In this document: piece after piece, positions 1-9,267 of the stretch
Layout: every line of letters starts with the position of its first letter
Numbering within the stretch: position 1 is the stretch's first letter
Assembly (NCBI GenBank): GCA_019745415.1
Contig: JAIETF010000062.1
Location: 1 to 61,236 of the forward strand
Length of the DNA: 61,236 nt
Origin: Candidatus Obscuribacterales bacterium
GTDB taxonomy: Bacteria > Cyanobacteriota > Vampirovibrionia > Obscuribacterales > Obscuribacteraceae
Reading direction: 5' to 3'
The notes under the pieces: model-generated
What the model was told of the DNA's origin: nothing
Seen by the model: only the letters and a program-made list of their open reading frames with translations
The model's database searches: none
Made by a program: the position numbers and the translations under genes

Positions 1-76
1 TTAAAGACCTGAGTCTGTGAGCGATTGCCTAGATTTGAGAGTTATTAAAGACCTGAGTCTGTGAGCGATTGCCTAG
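1..76. repeat. 32-bp direct repeat, two copies with period 44
   Basis: Bases 1-32 and 45-76 are identical over 32 bases (starting TTAAAGACCTGAG and ending GATTGCCTAG), separated by a 12-base spacer. Because the first copy begins at base 1, the array may continue outside the window. The second copy lies just before the small gene that starts at 216. The 12-base spacer is too short for a CRISPR spacer. What it does is not known. Confidence 0.9.
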
Positions 77-215
77 CTCAGAAAACCATCAAAATCTAAA
101 TTTGAAGAGGGTAGAGCAGTCACAGTTTGGTCACAGTAAAGTCACCTCTCGGTCAAAAATTGATACTACATTAGGTGACATCGAAACACTCTTTTCTTAC
201 CAGAGGACAATAAAG

Positions 216-665
216 ATGAATATTGAAGCTTTGAGCAAACACGCCGCCCCTCAAGAAATTCAGGCTATGAAGCTGCCCCAAGACGACGCCAAAGCCAAAA
301 TGATGTCCGAAGTTTTAGACCGCCTGCAGAGCGGCGAAACCAATCTTGCCACCACCGGCGACCGCAACTTAGTGAACAGCAAAAGCGGTGCCAACACACC
401 CGCCCAGACCGACAGTGAAGCACTAAACAACATGCAGAAGAAACCCAACAGAAGTCCATCGCAGCTTCCCGACCTGATTTTGCATTGTTCCGTCACAGGC
501 AAAAGAATCGAGTGCGACGGTATCATACTTAATGGCGGCAAAGACGTCATTAAGCCGATGGAACCGATCAAGCCAATCAAACCGATCAAGCCCATTATGC
601 CTACAGACCCTGGTGACAAGCCCGGCAAGCCCGAGCCACATCCGCTCAATCCCAGATACAAATAA
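216..665 (+). CDS. Hypothetical protein with Pro-Lys-Ile repeat near the C-terminus
   Basis: This encodes a 149-residue protein that I do not recognise. The frame is open upstream to a TTG at 69, but ATG 216 is preceded by a purine-rich site (CAGAGGA, about 201-207) at normal spacing and is the better start. The N-terminal two thirds is polar with no membrane segment. A short stretch (PDLILHCSVTGKRIE) contains the only Cys of the chain. The tail is a Lys-Pro-Ile repeat (IKPIKPIKPI) followed by PGDKPGKPEPHP, which is probably disordered. There is no signal peptide, so it is probably cytoplasmic. It faces the convergent response regulator gene downstream. Confidence 0.5.
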   Translation: MNIEALSKHAAPQEIQAMKLPQDDAKAKMMSEVLDRLQSGETNLATTGDRNLVNSKSGANTPAQTDSEALNNMQKKPNRSPSQLPDLILHCSVTGKRIECDGIILNGGKDVIKPMEPIKPIKPIKPIMPTDPGDKPGKPEPHPLNPRYK

Positions 666-755
666 GTAGATCGATAGAAAAGGCATGTTTGGTGCAACCA
701 ATCGAAATCAAGCGCAGTGCGAAGACTGCCTGAAGTTCAACAAGCCTCCTTCACT

Positions 756-1436
756 CTACACTGCGCGAAATCTGTAACCCACCCGGGGAATTGTTTCAAT
801 TGCCGACTTAGTCTCATCTTCATGCACATCAATCTTTTTTCTGATGCGCTTGATGGCAGTTCGCAATCCCTCGGGTGTGGCGTCTGAATCAGTTGACCAA
901 ACCCTAGAAATCAATGCTTCGGCGCTAAAGACTTGATCTTGATGCCTCATAAAAAACTCAAGCAAGGCAAAGTCTCGTGGTAAAAGATGCACTTCTGCAC
1001 CGGCCACTGTCACTCTGTGTTTGCTGGCATCAAGTTCAAGGTTTCCACTCTTAAATACAGTTGTCTGCAATCCTTGCGGGCGCCTCAGCAAGGCTCTTAT
1101 TCTTGCCGAAAGTTCTCTGACAGCAAAAGGCTTGGTCAGATAATCATCGGCACCGGTGCCCAAGCCAGATTCTTTATCAGCAATTTCAGACTTGCCGGTG
1201 AGCATTATTATCGGCGCTAGCCCACCACCCTTGCGATATTCTTTGAGCACATCGATGCCTGCCATGCTGGGCAAATCCCAATCGAGCACCACCACATCGA
1301 AACCCGACATACGCAAAAGCTCAAGCCCGATGGCGCCGTCATTGGCTACCTCGACAGTATATTTCTCACCACTGAGCCAACTTTCCAGCATATCAGCCAG
1401 ATCGAGGTCATCTTCCACCAAGAGAATTTTAGGCAT
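756..1436 (-). CDS. OmpR/PhoB-type response regulator
   Basis: This 226-residue protein has an N-terminal receiver domain (about 1-115) and a C-terminal winged-helix DNA-binding domain (about 125-226), the standard OmpR-family length. The receiver is intact: acidic pair D9/D10 (VEDD), phosphoacceptor D52 in VVLDWDLPS and the conserved K102 in TKPF. The C-terminal part has the family's typical ending (IPRVGYRF). It is divergent from the histidine kinase gene at 1651, with about 210 bases between the two starts, and the pair very likely forms one two-component system. Promoters for both should lie in that gap. The target genes cannot be told from this window. Confidence 0.93.
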   Translation of the reverse strand: MPKILLVEDDLDLADMLESWLSGEKYTVEVANDGAIGLELLRMSGFDVVVLDWDLPSMAGIDVLKEYRKGGGLAPIIMLTGKSEIADKESGLGTGADDYLTKPFAVRELSARIRALLRRPQGLQTTVFKSGNLELDASKHRVTVAGAEVHLLPRDFALLEFFMRHQDQVFSAEALISRVWSTDSDATPEGLRTAIKRIRKKIDVHEDETKSAIETIPRVGYRFRAV

Positions 1437-1650
1437 TCAGTTTCTACCCAAGAATGAATCGTCAACGATGCCAGTAAATATACCAGAGACCGACAAAGGC
1501 GAAACAACTGCCTCATAACAGCAAATTAGTAACTAATTCTGAGACAAGCAAATTTGGCTGCCTGCCGGCGGATGACTTTCGGTGCTCACCTTGCGGTGGG
1601 TTATTTTCAGTGGATGATTTAAGGTTCCAGCTGCGTGGGATAAACAGGAT

Positions 1651-3501
1651 ATGAAAATCCTCAAGAGCCTGGGAACCAAGATACTGATACTAATATCAGT
1701 CCCCTTGGTTTTCCAGCTGAGCATTCTGGCGGTGGTCGCCAATTTGCAAGATCAAGCCGAGGCAGAGGCCCGGTCAGCAGATAAAGCTCGCCGCTTCTCC
1801 GATGAAGTCATGGACCTTATCAGAGACATTCTTGCCCTTAAGTCCAATTTCGGAGAGCACGACTCTATTCACCTAAACCCTGAAATGGGATCGCAATATC
1901 TCACGCTCAAAGAAAGTATAGAGGGGCATTTCGCCGCCTTGCGCGAACTAACCAAAGACAATGTAGATTTATCTAGACGGGTAAACAAGACCCTTTCTAT
2001 TGTTCTTACTGCACAGCACCAAATGGCTAAAGCCAGAAGAGCATATCGCCGAGCCAAATTAGCCGGAGAGGAAGCGCCGCTCGACGACTATGTCAAACTG
2101 CGCGACACGACCATGAACTTCTCGCAAGAGCTGCTCAACCTGCGCGATGCCGGTCGCAACATCGCCCAAGCCAGCCCAGAAAAACAGAGAATACTACGCA
2201 CCAAAATTCAGAATTTATTGCTTGCCGGTAGCGTAGCCAACATACTCTTCACACTCGGTTTAGGCTTTCTTCTCAGTCGCAGCATTGTACACCGCCTAAA
2301 TATCATCAACGAAAATAACTTCAGATTGGCATCTAATCGCCCGCTGCACGAGCCTCTGCGCGGCGAAGATGAAATCGCCAAAGTAGACCACTTCTTTCAT
2401 AAAATGGCAGCCGAAATTTCAAGCGCCATCAGCAAAGAAAAAATAATTCTCGAATCAGCTCACGACTGTATTGCCGCCTTTGATGAAAACTTCAAATTTC
2501 TGAGAGTAAACGCCGCCTCCCAACAAATATTCGACCTTGAAGCCGACGAAGTTCTCTCAAGCCATTTTGTCGATTTTCTTGCCAGCGAAGAAAAAGAAAA
2601 ATTCAGCGCGTTCAGACAGCAATTGCGCAACGTCAACACATCCAAACCCGCTTCATTCACTATTGCTCGCCGTGATGGCAGTCAGAGACAAGTGCTCTTG
2701 TCATTGCGCAAACTGCAACAAGACACGGCAGATACGCAAGAAGCCGTAGGTCAACGCAAGAGCGACGAGTTCATTGCCGTCTTCCACGACATCACCGAAC
2801 GTTACCAAGCCGAACAACTCAAGCAAGAGGTAGTGGCCATGGTCACCCATGACTTACGCTCACCCCTTATGACAATAGAAACCTTTTTGGAAATGCTCGC
2901 CCAAGGCGCATATAACGACGGAAGCGCGACAGAAAAATACAACAGACATCTAGCTGGAGCCAAGCGCAGCAGCAAGCGCATGCTTGTTCTGATCGGCGAC
3001 TTGCTTGACATCGAAAAAATCAAATCAGGAATGCTCAACATCCAGCCCGAGACTTTGCAGGCAAGAGAGATTCTAGAGGCCGCTATCGAAGAAAGCTCGG
3101 GCTTTGCGGCTGAAATGGGCGTTAGCCTAAAACTGCGTCCAGGAAATGCTTCTGTCAAAGCCGACCCACAAATGCTTCCGAGAATTATCGCTAATCTTTT
3201 GTCGAATGCCATCAAATTCAGCCCGCCTGGAGGGACAGTGACACTGCAAGCTCGTACCAGCGGAAATTCGGTCATCTTCTCGGTTGAAGACCAAGGTCCC
3301 GGCCTATCGCCAGAAGACCAAAATCAGATATTTGAACGATTCCAGCAAGTCGGCAATCAAACGGCAAGAACCCGCGGCGGCTCAGGGCTAGGACTGACCA
3401 TTTGCAAAGAGATGGTAGAGATTCATGGCGGCAAAATTTGGGTCGAATCATCCAAAGGAGAGGGCTCTACCTTTTTGTTCACGATGCCAAGAACAAGTTA
3501 A
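1651..3501 (+). CDS. Membrane sensor histidine kinase (PAS, HisKA, HATPase)
   Basis: The protein has 616 residues. A first membrane segment lies near the N-terminus (about 10-31), then a helical extracytoplasmic region (about 32-190), a second membrane segment (about 188-210), a short HAMP-like linker, a PAS domain (about 262-385), a HisKA dimerisation helix with the phosphorylated H400 in MVTHDLRSPL, and a HATPase domain (N box about 513-520, DQGPGLS, GGSGLGL). The HisKA and ATPase motifs are complete, so it should be an active kinase. The helical sensor part resembles four-helix sensor domains, but no ligand can be named. It is divergent to the OmpR-type regulator at 756-1436, its probable partner. 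Confidence 0.93.
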   Translation: MKILKSLGTKILILISVPLVFQLSILAVVANLQDQAEAEARSADKARRFSDEVMDLIRDILALKSNFGEHDSIHLNPEMGSQYLTLKESIEGHFAALRELTKDNVDLSRRVNKTLSIVLTAQHQMAKARRAYRRAKLAGEEAPLDDYVKLRDTTMNFSQELLNLRDAGRNIAQASPEKQRILRTKIQNLLLAGSVANILFTLGLGFLLSRSIVHRLNIINENNFRLASNRPLHEPLRGEDEIAKVDHFFHKMAAEISSAISKEKIILESAHDCIAAFDENFKFLRVNAASQQIFDLEADEVLSSHFVDFLASEEKEKFSAFRQQLRNVNTSKPASFTIARRDGSQRQVLLSLRKLQQDTADTQEAVGQRKSDEFIAVFHDITERYQAEQLKQEVVAMVTHDLRSPLMTIETFLEMLAQGAYNDGSATEKYNRHLAGAKRSSKRMLVLIGDLLDIEKIKSGMLNIQPETLQAREILEAAIEESSGFAAEMGVSLKLRPGNASVKADPQMLPRIIANLLSNAIKFSPPGGTVTLQARTSGNSVIFSVEDQGPGLSPEDQNQIFERFQQVGNQTARTRGGSGLGLTICKEMVEIHGGKIWVESSKGEGSTFLFTMPRTS

Positions 3502-3628
3502 CTTAGAAACAGACCGGCAGCCCCACATCGAAAATCGAGACTTTTTCACGAGGCGCCACCCCTTACAACCATCCGGTGCCAAAGCCCCAAAACAAAGTCA
3601 ACGCCTATGACTGGGGGCTGCAAATCAA

Positions 3629-3660
3629 ATAGCAAGAAATTCTCGACAATTTCTTGCTAT
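3629..3660. repeat. 32-bp palindrome, copy 1 (one mismatch)
   Basis: This is copy 1 of the palindrome family whose half-site is ATAGCAAGAAATTCTC. The right arm here reads GACAATTTCTTGCTAT, one base off perfect symmetry. It lies between the ends of two convergent genes and could act as a bidirectional terminator hairpin, since a short T-run (TTTT) follows. Confidence 0.9.
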
Positions 3661-3741
3661 TTTGACAAGACACAACCAGAGTTAAGCTTTCAATTAAAAA
3701 GTCCCGACCAATAGCAAAAAATCAAAACCGGGCCACTTTTA

Positions 3742-5670
3742 TCAAGACTTTCTTGCAGCAATAAAGGCCGTCTCATCCTCAAACAAAATCTGCCAGCCCT
3801 TCGCAGCCTGCGCCTCTTGACGAATAAATTTCGCAAGCGGAGCCTTTGGCTGCAAGATCACCCAATCGACCTTCAAAGCAGCGAGCTTTTGTTGGAACCC
3901 ATTCTGGCACTCGTTTATTGCCCTATAGTTCAAGACATGCGCATCTCCGTACATGTCAAACCTGGTATCTATAAAGACCTTAGGTTTTCCAGGGCTCCTA
4001 TAGATAAGAACATCACCGATTTGAGGATCATTGAAGACGCGCCCCTGCAGCCTCTCATCGCCTGTAGCCAAAGCAATCGCTTTCCGGCTGGGCACCTGAA
4101 AAGCAGCGGAAGAAGCGGGTAGCTCAGGCTTTACAACCCTACTGGCAATGAGCGAAACACCGGCAAGAGCGCAAAAACAAACTATAGCTAGTTCACCGGC
4201 TCCGCCGGCTTTCCATATGTCGAGCGTGTGGTGGTCAAAATTCCACCAAAAGCCTTTCAGGTGATTCTGAGACTTTATTATTGCCTCTCCTTTGTCATTC
4301 CGCTCAATCTGCGGTTTAGGCTCTTCTTCCTTGACAGCAAGTAGCCGGCGCAAGCCGCTCAAGGCAGACACCTCAGCAACAAGCATCAGAGCGACAAAAA
4401 CAATAAGCCGACTGGTCTTGAATGAGTTGAAGATTCCTATCGAGCCAATCAAGAAAGAAATCAATATCTCGGTAAGCAGCCGGCGACGAAGCTCCGGCGA
4501 ATTGGTCCCAGTATCGCGGCGATACCAGATTATGGTGCGGATGAAAGTAACAACGTAGAGCACTACTAGGGCGAGATATGGCCAATAGATAACTTTAGTG
4601 GGATCTAGAGGTGAAAGCTCTACGATGAACTGATTCATTCGGGAAAAGAAAAGCTCTGGAATATAGAGCCATAAACCTATTCCGTAGGGATTGATCAGAC
4701 TCGCAGCTGCCATGCCAAATAATGCAATCGTGAAAAGCACTACCAAGTTTCTATTCTCAGCCTTAAAAAATATCGCGCCGCCAACAGCACCCAAAAGACA
4801 AGCCGTGACGAGACTAAATGCTGTTGTGAAGCCGGTGTGCATATTAGCCCATAACACCATAAGCGGTGCCGCTACCAGAACCATTGGAAAAAGCTTTTTA
4901 CCGCCGGTGAGATAATCAGCGCGACTATGGTGAATCAACTGCAAATAAACTGATAAAAAGACGAAGGAAAAAATCTCAGGTCTGACAAGAGTATGAAAAC
5001 TGGCACTGAGCATGCCAAGCAAAGTAGCAACTATGGCAAGAAGGAAGTTAGACTCTCGCTTTACCGCCACACTTAGAGGCAAAGAGAGATAGGCGGTGAC
5101 GATGCAGCAGGCCGTAAGCATCAAGACAGCCAATAAGCCACCATAAGCGGTGACTACATAAAACAGCACCTCCGAAAGCCACTGATAGAGCACAAAATGT
5201 CGCCCGGCTTGAGCGCCGGCAGCAACACCTGGCGCAGCGCCCGGCAGGGCCCCGATCGCGGTAGAACCGGCTCCCAGCTCAGAACTGCCTAGCTCAGAAA
5301 AAGTATAAGAAAATGGATCAGTGTTAGGTATGCTCTGGGACTCAAAGATATGGCGACCGAGCGCCATCAACCAGCATGTATCGGGGTCGTGCAAAGCAGT
5401 ACCAGCCACCCACGCGCCGGCCAGAAAAGACCAAAAGAGCAAGAGCCCGAGCAGGATGCGAGAGCAAGTGTGCGCTAACAATTCATGCCCTGAAATGATC
5501 AGCTTGGGCGAGTCTGGATTGTTGGCTGGTCCGAACTCAAAGCCTTCATCTCTGGCATAGTCAAGCCAGTGCTTGGCGCCGTCTTTCTTTTCAGAAGAGG
5601 CGTCGGGAGCAACTGGCGGCTTCTCAGTCTCGCCCGAGCCTTCACTTTCAGTTTCGTCAGAATTTGCCAT
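3742..5670 (-). CDS. Multi-pass membrane protein, glycosyltransferase-like
   Basis: This 642-residue protein has an acidic, charged N-terminus, about ten predicted membrane helices and a soluble C-terminal part. After the first helix comes HDPDTCWLMALGRHI...IPNTDPFSYT, a pattern known from large bacterial membrane proteins related to dolichyl-phosphate-mannose-type glycosyltransferases, where the acidic residues of the first loop are catalytic. The C-terminal domain (RVFNDPQIGDVLIYRSPGKP, DTRFDMYGD) is also usual in that group. An Ala/Gly-rich insertion (about residues 130-155 of the chosen frame) interrupts the first loop. ATG 5670 is chosen because it follows AGAGG and sits 7 bases after the guaA stop. 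An ATG at 5721 would overlap guaA. It is probably co-transcribed with guaA. The substrate is unknown. Confidence 0.75.
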   Translation of the reverse strand: MANSDETESEGSGETEKPPVAPDASSEKKDGAKHWLDYARDEGFEFGPANNPDSPKLIISGHELLAHTCSRILLGLLLFWSFLAGAWVAGTALHDPDTCWLMALGRHIFESQSIPNTDPFSYTFSELGSSELGAGSTAIGALPGAAPGVAAGAQAGRHFVLYQWLSEVLFYVVTAYGGLLAVLMLTACCIVTAYLSLPLSVAVKRESNFLLAIVATLLGMLSASFHTLVRPEIFSFVFLSVYLQLIHHSRADYLTGGKKLFPMVLVAAPLMVLWANMHTGFTTAFSLVTACLLGAVGGAIFFKAENRNLVVLFTIALFGMAAASLINPYGIGLWLYIPELFFSRMNQFIVELSPLDPTKVIYWPYLALVVLYVVTFIRTIIWYRRDTGTNSPELRRRLLTEILISFLIGSIGIFNSFKTSRLIVFVALMLVAEVSALSGLRRLLAVKEEEPKPQIERNDKGEAIIKSQNHLKGFWWNFDHHTLDIWKAGGAGELAIVCFCALAGVSLIASRVVKPELPASSAAFQVPSRKAIALATGDERLQGRVFNDPQIGDVLIYRSPGKPKVFIDTRFDMYGDAHVLNYRAINECQNGFQQKLAALKVDWVILQPKAPLAKFIRQEAQAAKGWQILFEDETAFIAARKS

Positions 5671-5677
5671 TGAGCCT

Positions 5678-7285
5678 CTATTCCCACTCGATGGTGGCCG
5701 GTGGTTTTGAGGTGATGTCATAGACTACGCGGTTGATACCAGGGACTTCGTTGACGATGCGCGATGAGATAATCGCCAATAAATCATACGGTAGTCTCGC
5801 CCAATCGGCTGTCATACCGTCTTCAGAGGTGACCGCACGCATAACTATCTGATTTTGATAAGTGCGTTGATCGCCCATCACCCCGACCGACTTGGTGGGA
5901 AGCAACACGGCAAAGACCTGCCAAATCTGACGATAAAGTCCATGCGCCTTCACCTCTTCTCTGATTATCCAATCTGCCTCGCGCAGAGTCTTCAGACGCT
6001 CTTCAGTGACTTCGCCCAAGACTCTGATAGCAAGCCCTGGCCCGGGGAAGGGATGTCGCTCTACGATACTTTCGGGCACGCCCAGCTCTTTGCCGACCAA
6101 GCGCACTTCGTCTTTGAAGAGCTTGGCAAAAGGTTCCACCAACTCAAACTTCAGGTCGTCGGGCAAGCCGCCGACATTATGATGGCTCTTGATCTTAACA
6201 GCCACGGGTTTGCCGGTCTTGGGATCGACCGTGGTGCCGGCCGATTCGACGACATCAGGATAGAGAGTGCCTTGAGCTAGGAAGTCGAAAGGCCCGAGTC
6301 TCTTCGATTCTTCTTCAAAGACGCGAATGAATTCAGCCCCTATGGCTTTGCGTTTAGCTTCCGGATCGGTGACGCCCGCAAGCTTAGAGATGAAGCGCGC
6401 TCCGGCGTTGACGGCATTGACCTTGATGTGAAACTCTTTTTCAAAAGTTTCAACCAACCACTCAGGCTCGTTCTTGCGCATAAAGCCTTGATCGATGAAC
6501 ATACAGGTTAGCTTATCGCCGATTGCTTTGTGCAATAGGAAGGCGAGAGTCGAGCTGTCTACACCGCCGGATAGAGCCAGCAAGACTCTCTTATCGCCGA
6601 CACGTTTGGCAACCGCAGCACAGGCTTCTTCGACAAAGCGGCTCATGGTCCAATTCTTAGGGCATTGGCAGATCTTCAGCACAAAGTTAGAGAGCAGTTC
6701 GCGACCGCCGACTGTATGCACAACTTCAGGGTGAAACTGCACTCCAAAATATTTACGCTCATGGTCGGCGATTGCTGCAACCGGTGTATCGGCAGTGCAA
6801 GCTACTGTCGAAAAGCCGTCCGGCAGCTGAACGACACTGTCGCCGTGGCTCATCCAACTTTCCATGGTCGGGTCGAGTCCGTCAAAGAGTTCGCCGTGGT
6901 GCTGGATGGTAAGCAAGGCGCGACCATATTCGCGCACCGGGGCCGGCTCAACTTTACCGCCCAGATCATGGGCCATTAGCTGCATGCCGTAGCAGACCCC
7001 CAATACAGGCAAGCCTAGCTTCCAAATTTCTTTGTCGAGGCGAGGGGCGTGTTCTTCATAGCAACTATTTGGTCCGCCTGAGAGGATAATTCCTTTCGGA
7101 TTCAATCTCTTGAGGTCTTGCACCGAAATGCTATGAGGCAAGAGCTCGGAGTAAACCGAAAGCTCACGCACTCTTCTGGCAATCAATTGCGAATACTGTG
7201 AACCAAAGTCAAGTATGGCTATGGCATCCTTGAGGGCGTTCTCTTCATACTTTTGAGCAGTACCCTTGACTTGACTGGTTGTCAT
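5678..7285 (-). CDS. guaA: GMP synthase (glutamine-hydrolysing)
   Basis: GMP synthase makes GMP from XMP, ATP and glutamine, the last step of guanine nucleotide synthesis in the cytoplasm. The 535-residue length fits. The N-terminal class I glutamine amidotransferase has nucleophile C98 in GVCYGMQ and H185/E187 in FHPE. The ATP pyrophosphatase domain has the P-loop-like SGGVDSS at about 239-245. The C-terminal dimerisation domain ends in the typical KPPATIEWE. The start follows a strong AAGGGGG site. About the first 18 residues before the amidotransferase core are extra. The start faces the phosphatase gene at 7375 across a 90-base divergent gap. Confidence 0.98.
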   Translation of the reverse strand: MTTSQVKGTAQKYEENALKDAIAILDFGSQYSQLIARRVRELSVYSELLPHSISVQDLKRLNPKGIILSGGPNSCYEEHAPRLDKEIWKLGLPVLGVCYGMQLMAHDLGGKVEPAPVREYGRALLTIQHHGELFDGLDPTMESWMSHGDSVVQLPDGFSTVACTADTPVAAIADHERKYFGVQFHPEVVHTVGGRELLSNFVLKICQCPKNWTMSRFVEEACAAVAKRVGDKRVLLALSGGVDSSTLAFLLHKAIGDKLTCMFIDQGFMRKNEPEWLVETFEKEFHIKVNAVNAGARFISKLAGVTDPEAKRKAIGAEFIRVFEEESKRLGPFDFLAQGTLYPDVVESAGTTVDPKTGKPVAVKIKSHHNVGGLPDDLKFELVEPFAKLFKDEVRLVGKELGVPESIVERHPFPGPGLAIRVLGEVTEERLKTLREADWIIREEVKAHGLYRQIWQVFAVLLPTKSVGVMGDQRTYQNQIVMRAVTSEDGMTADWARLPYDLLAIISSRIVNEVPGINRVVYDITSKPPATIEWE

Positions 7286-7374
7286 AAATTCCCCCTTAGT
7301 TGCCCAACCGGCTATAGGCGACTATTATCTTTCAGTGAACCGGTCCATTCCAGCGAAACTGAGGCATTTTTACT

Positions 7375-7890
7375 TTGTCCGTCGATTTTAATGAGCAAAA
7401 CGAACTGATAGAGCATCTGCCTAACTTTCGAGTAGTTAACGAAAAGCTTTCGCGAGGCGGGCAGCCTAGCCGTGAAGGCTTCTTGAAACTAAAGAGTTTC
7501 GGTGTCAAGACTGTGGTCAATCTGCGTGAAGACAGTCAGCAAGCTCTAGAAGAAGAAAAGCTTGTGCAAGTACTTGGCATGGACTATGAAAGTATCCCCT
7601 TAAATCCTTTCTTCAAGCCGAAAGATAAAGACATCGAAGAGTTTCTCAGATTGGCTCTCACCCGCACGCCCATTTTTGTGCACTGCTTACATGGACAAGA
7701 CCGCACTGGAGCGGCTGTTTGCATTTATCGTATGCTGGTGGATGGCTTTGACCATGAAAGCGCCGTGCAAGAGATGCATTCGCTGGGCTTTCATCGTGAA
7801 TTTGCCCTATTGACTGAAATAGTAGAAGAATACAAGCATCGACGACTGCAAGACGTACTAGCCCTGGACCTCTTCAGCAATGGCCTCTAG
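7375..7890 (+). CDS. Dual-specificity-type protein phosphatase
   Basis: This 171-residue cytoplasmic protein belongs to the Cys-based phosphatase superfamily. The signature loop is H103-C104-LHGQD-R110-TG. The upstream segment LSRGGQPSREGFLKLKSFGVKTVVNLRED is the typical N-terminal part of bacterial dual-specificity/phytase-like phosphatases, and an aspartate general acid could be in the region around residues 70-90. No ATG is available before residue 69, so the TTG at 7375 is taken as start; there is no clear ribosome site and the true start could differ slightly. Its stop overlaps the start of the next gene by 11 bases, indicating translational coupling. Substrate unknown. Confidence 0.85.
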   Translation: MSVDFNEQNELIEHLPNFRVVNEKLSRGGQPSREGFLKLKSFGVKTVVNLREDSQQALEEEKLVQVLGMDYESIPLNPFFKPKDKDIEEFLRLALTRTPIFVHCLHGQDRTGAAVCIYRMLVDGFDHESAVQEMHSLGFHREFALLTEIVEEYKHRRLQDVLALDLFSNGL

Positions 7891-8818
7891 GTTTTCAGCT
7901 CTGGTTAAAGATAGGAGCAAAGTAGAGCTCAAAGAGCTCTTCCTGCCAAAACCGGGACCAAAAGAAGTGCTTGTCAGGGTGGCGCTGGCCGGTCTTTGCC
8001 GCACAGATATCTATGCAGCCAGAGGTGAGCTGTCGACTAAAGATGACTTGATCTTGGGGCATGAACTGGCCGGCACGGTCGAAGCTGTAGGCGCCTCTGT
8101 GGATGGGCTGAAAGTTGGCGCCAGAGTGACAGTCAATCCGGTTCTGGCCTGCAAGCAGTGCAAAGGTTGCTTGAGCAGCGGTGTATGCCTCAACACAGGC
8201 TTTGTCGGCATAGATGCCGATGGTGGATTCGCCGAATTCGCCCTTCTGCCTCAAGACTCAATTATGACTTTAGACAATAGAGTTAGCTTTCTAGCGGCTG
8301 CCTACAGCGAGCCAGTGGCAGCTTCTCTGGCAGTATTGAAAAGCGGCATCAAGCCTGGTGAAAACGGCGCTATTTTTGGAAGGAACCGGTTCTCCGAACT
8401 GCTGCAGGCCATTTTGACCATCTACGGGTTTCCAGAACTGCCGGTCATCGACACATATCTGTCAGAGCCAAACAAGCCTGAGCCCGAAGGCGAGTTTGAC
8501 TATGCCATTGAGACCTTTGCCTCAAGCGAAGTTATTGCCAAAATGTGCCGGGCAATTAAGCCCGGCGGCAAGCTCATTTTGAAAAGCAGGCAGCATGAAC
8601 CGCTTCAGTTCAAGTTGGCTGAATTTCTCAAGCGCGAACCAGTAATTTATGTGCTCAACTATGGCGATTTCAATCAAGCCTTAGAGTTATTGTCGTCTGG
8701 CAAATTGAGAATCGACAATCTGGTGGAAGGTCTTTACCCGCTCAAGGACTTTGAGGCGGTATTTGAAAAAGCAGGCTTCGCCGAAGCCAGAAAACTCTTT
8801 TTCGACCTCAGTCTCTAA
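7880..8818 (+). CDS. Zinc-type alcohol dehydrogenase-like protein with degenerate nucleotide-binding site
   Basis: This is a medium-chain dehydrogenase/reductase-like protein, 312 residues against a usual 340-360. The catalytic-zinc positions are present (C40 in GLCRTD, H61-E62 in GHE), and four cysteines for a structural zinc occur at 91, 94, 97 and 103, with the last spacing shorter than usual. The Rossmann part is reduced: where GxGxxG is expected the sequence reads GAIFGRNRFSE. NAD(P) binding may therefore be altered or lost. The C-terminal part (FDYAIETF, IKPGGKLIL, YPLKDFEAVF) is family-typical. It overlaps the phosphatase gene by 11 bases, so the two are probably made together. The reaction is unknown. 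Confidence 0.8.
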   Translation: MASRFSALVKDRSKVELKELFLPKPGPKEVLVRVALAGLCRTDIYAARGELSTKDDLILGHELAGTVEAVGASVDGLKVGARVTVNPVLACKQCKGCLSSGVCLNTGFVGIDADGGFAEFALLPQDSIMTLDNRVSFLAAAYSEPVAASLAVLKSGIKPGENGAIFGRNRFSELLQAILTIYGFPELPVIDTYLSEPNKPEPEGEFDYAIETFASSEVIAKMCRAIKPGGKLILKSRQHEPLQFKLAEFLKREPVIYVLNYGDFNQALELLSSGKLRIDNLVEGLYPLKDFEAVFEKAGFAEARKLFFDLSL

Positions 8819-8834
8819 GCTGAAAAACAGGCTC

Positions 8835-8870
8835 AGTCGAAACTGCCAACCAAGTCGAAACTGCCAACCA
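8835..8870. repeat. 18-bp tandem repeat, two copies
   Basis: The sequence AGTCGAAACTGCCAACCA occurs twice head to tail (8835-8852 and 8853-8870), just after the dehydrogenase-like gene stops. It is probably a local duplication. Confidence 0.9.
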
Positions 8871-9195
8871 AAATTAATCGTCAGACGGACAAGCATACAG
8901 CCAGGCGGCAACCTGGATTAGGCCGACAGAAGTAAACGAGCATGATTAACATGGGGCAGAACTAGGCGAGCAGAACTAGACTCTTGCAGCTTGCGCAACT
9001 TTCACTTCGAGAGACCGTATCTTTCAGCTCTTGAAACTAGCTTGGCGCAGCTAGCATGAGTGTTTACTAATAAAAGAGATAAAAGCCGTGCATTCATGAC
9101 TTGCGCTCAGATTAGAGCAAAAAGTAGGGTCAGATTATCCATCTAACAATCTAGTCGAGACACAAAGTCAAAACCAGCTAACTATCGCCACCGCT
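8871..9195. other. Non-coding leader region before the isochorismatase-family gene
   Basis: No convincing gene is seen in this stretch. It sits between the dehydrogenase-like gene and a terminator-like hairpin at 9196-9245, and may form the 5' leader of the gene at 9268. No known riboswitch class could be recognised by eye. Confidence 0.5.
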
Positions 9196-9245
9196 GAACA
9201 CCCTCTCTGCATCGTCATGCAGCTGATGGAGTTCGGCCTTTTTTT
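9196..9245 (+). terminator. Terminator-like hairpin directly before a start codon (possible attenuator)
   Basis: A hairpin with stem CTGCAT/ATGCAG around a CGTC loop (9207-9222), extended across an internal loop by GAAC/GTTC (9196-9199 and 9231-9234), is followed by GGCC and seven T residues (9239-9245). The ATG at 9268 follows only 22 bases later. It is either the terminator of an upstream transcript or an attenuator in the leader of this gene. Confidence 0.65.
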
Positions 9246-9267
9246 AACCACAAACAGAAAGAAAATC

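Noticed and set aside
1..76. CRISPR-like direct repeats at the left edge
   Set aside because: The 12-base gap is too short for a spacer, only two copies are visible and no cas gene is near.
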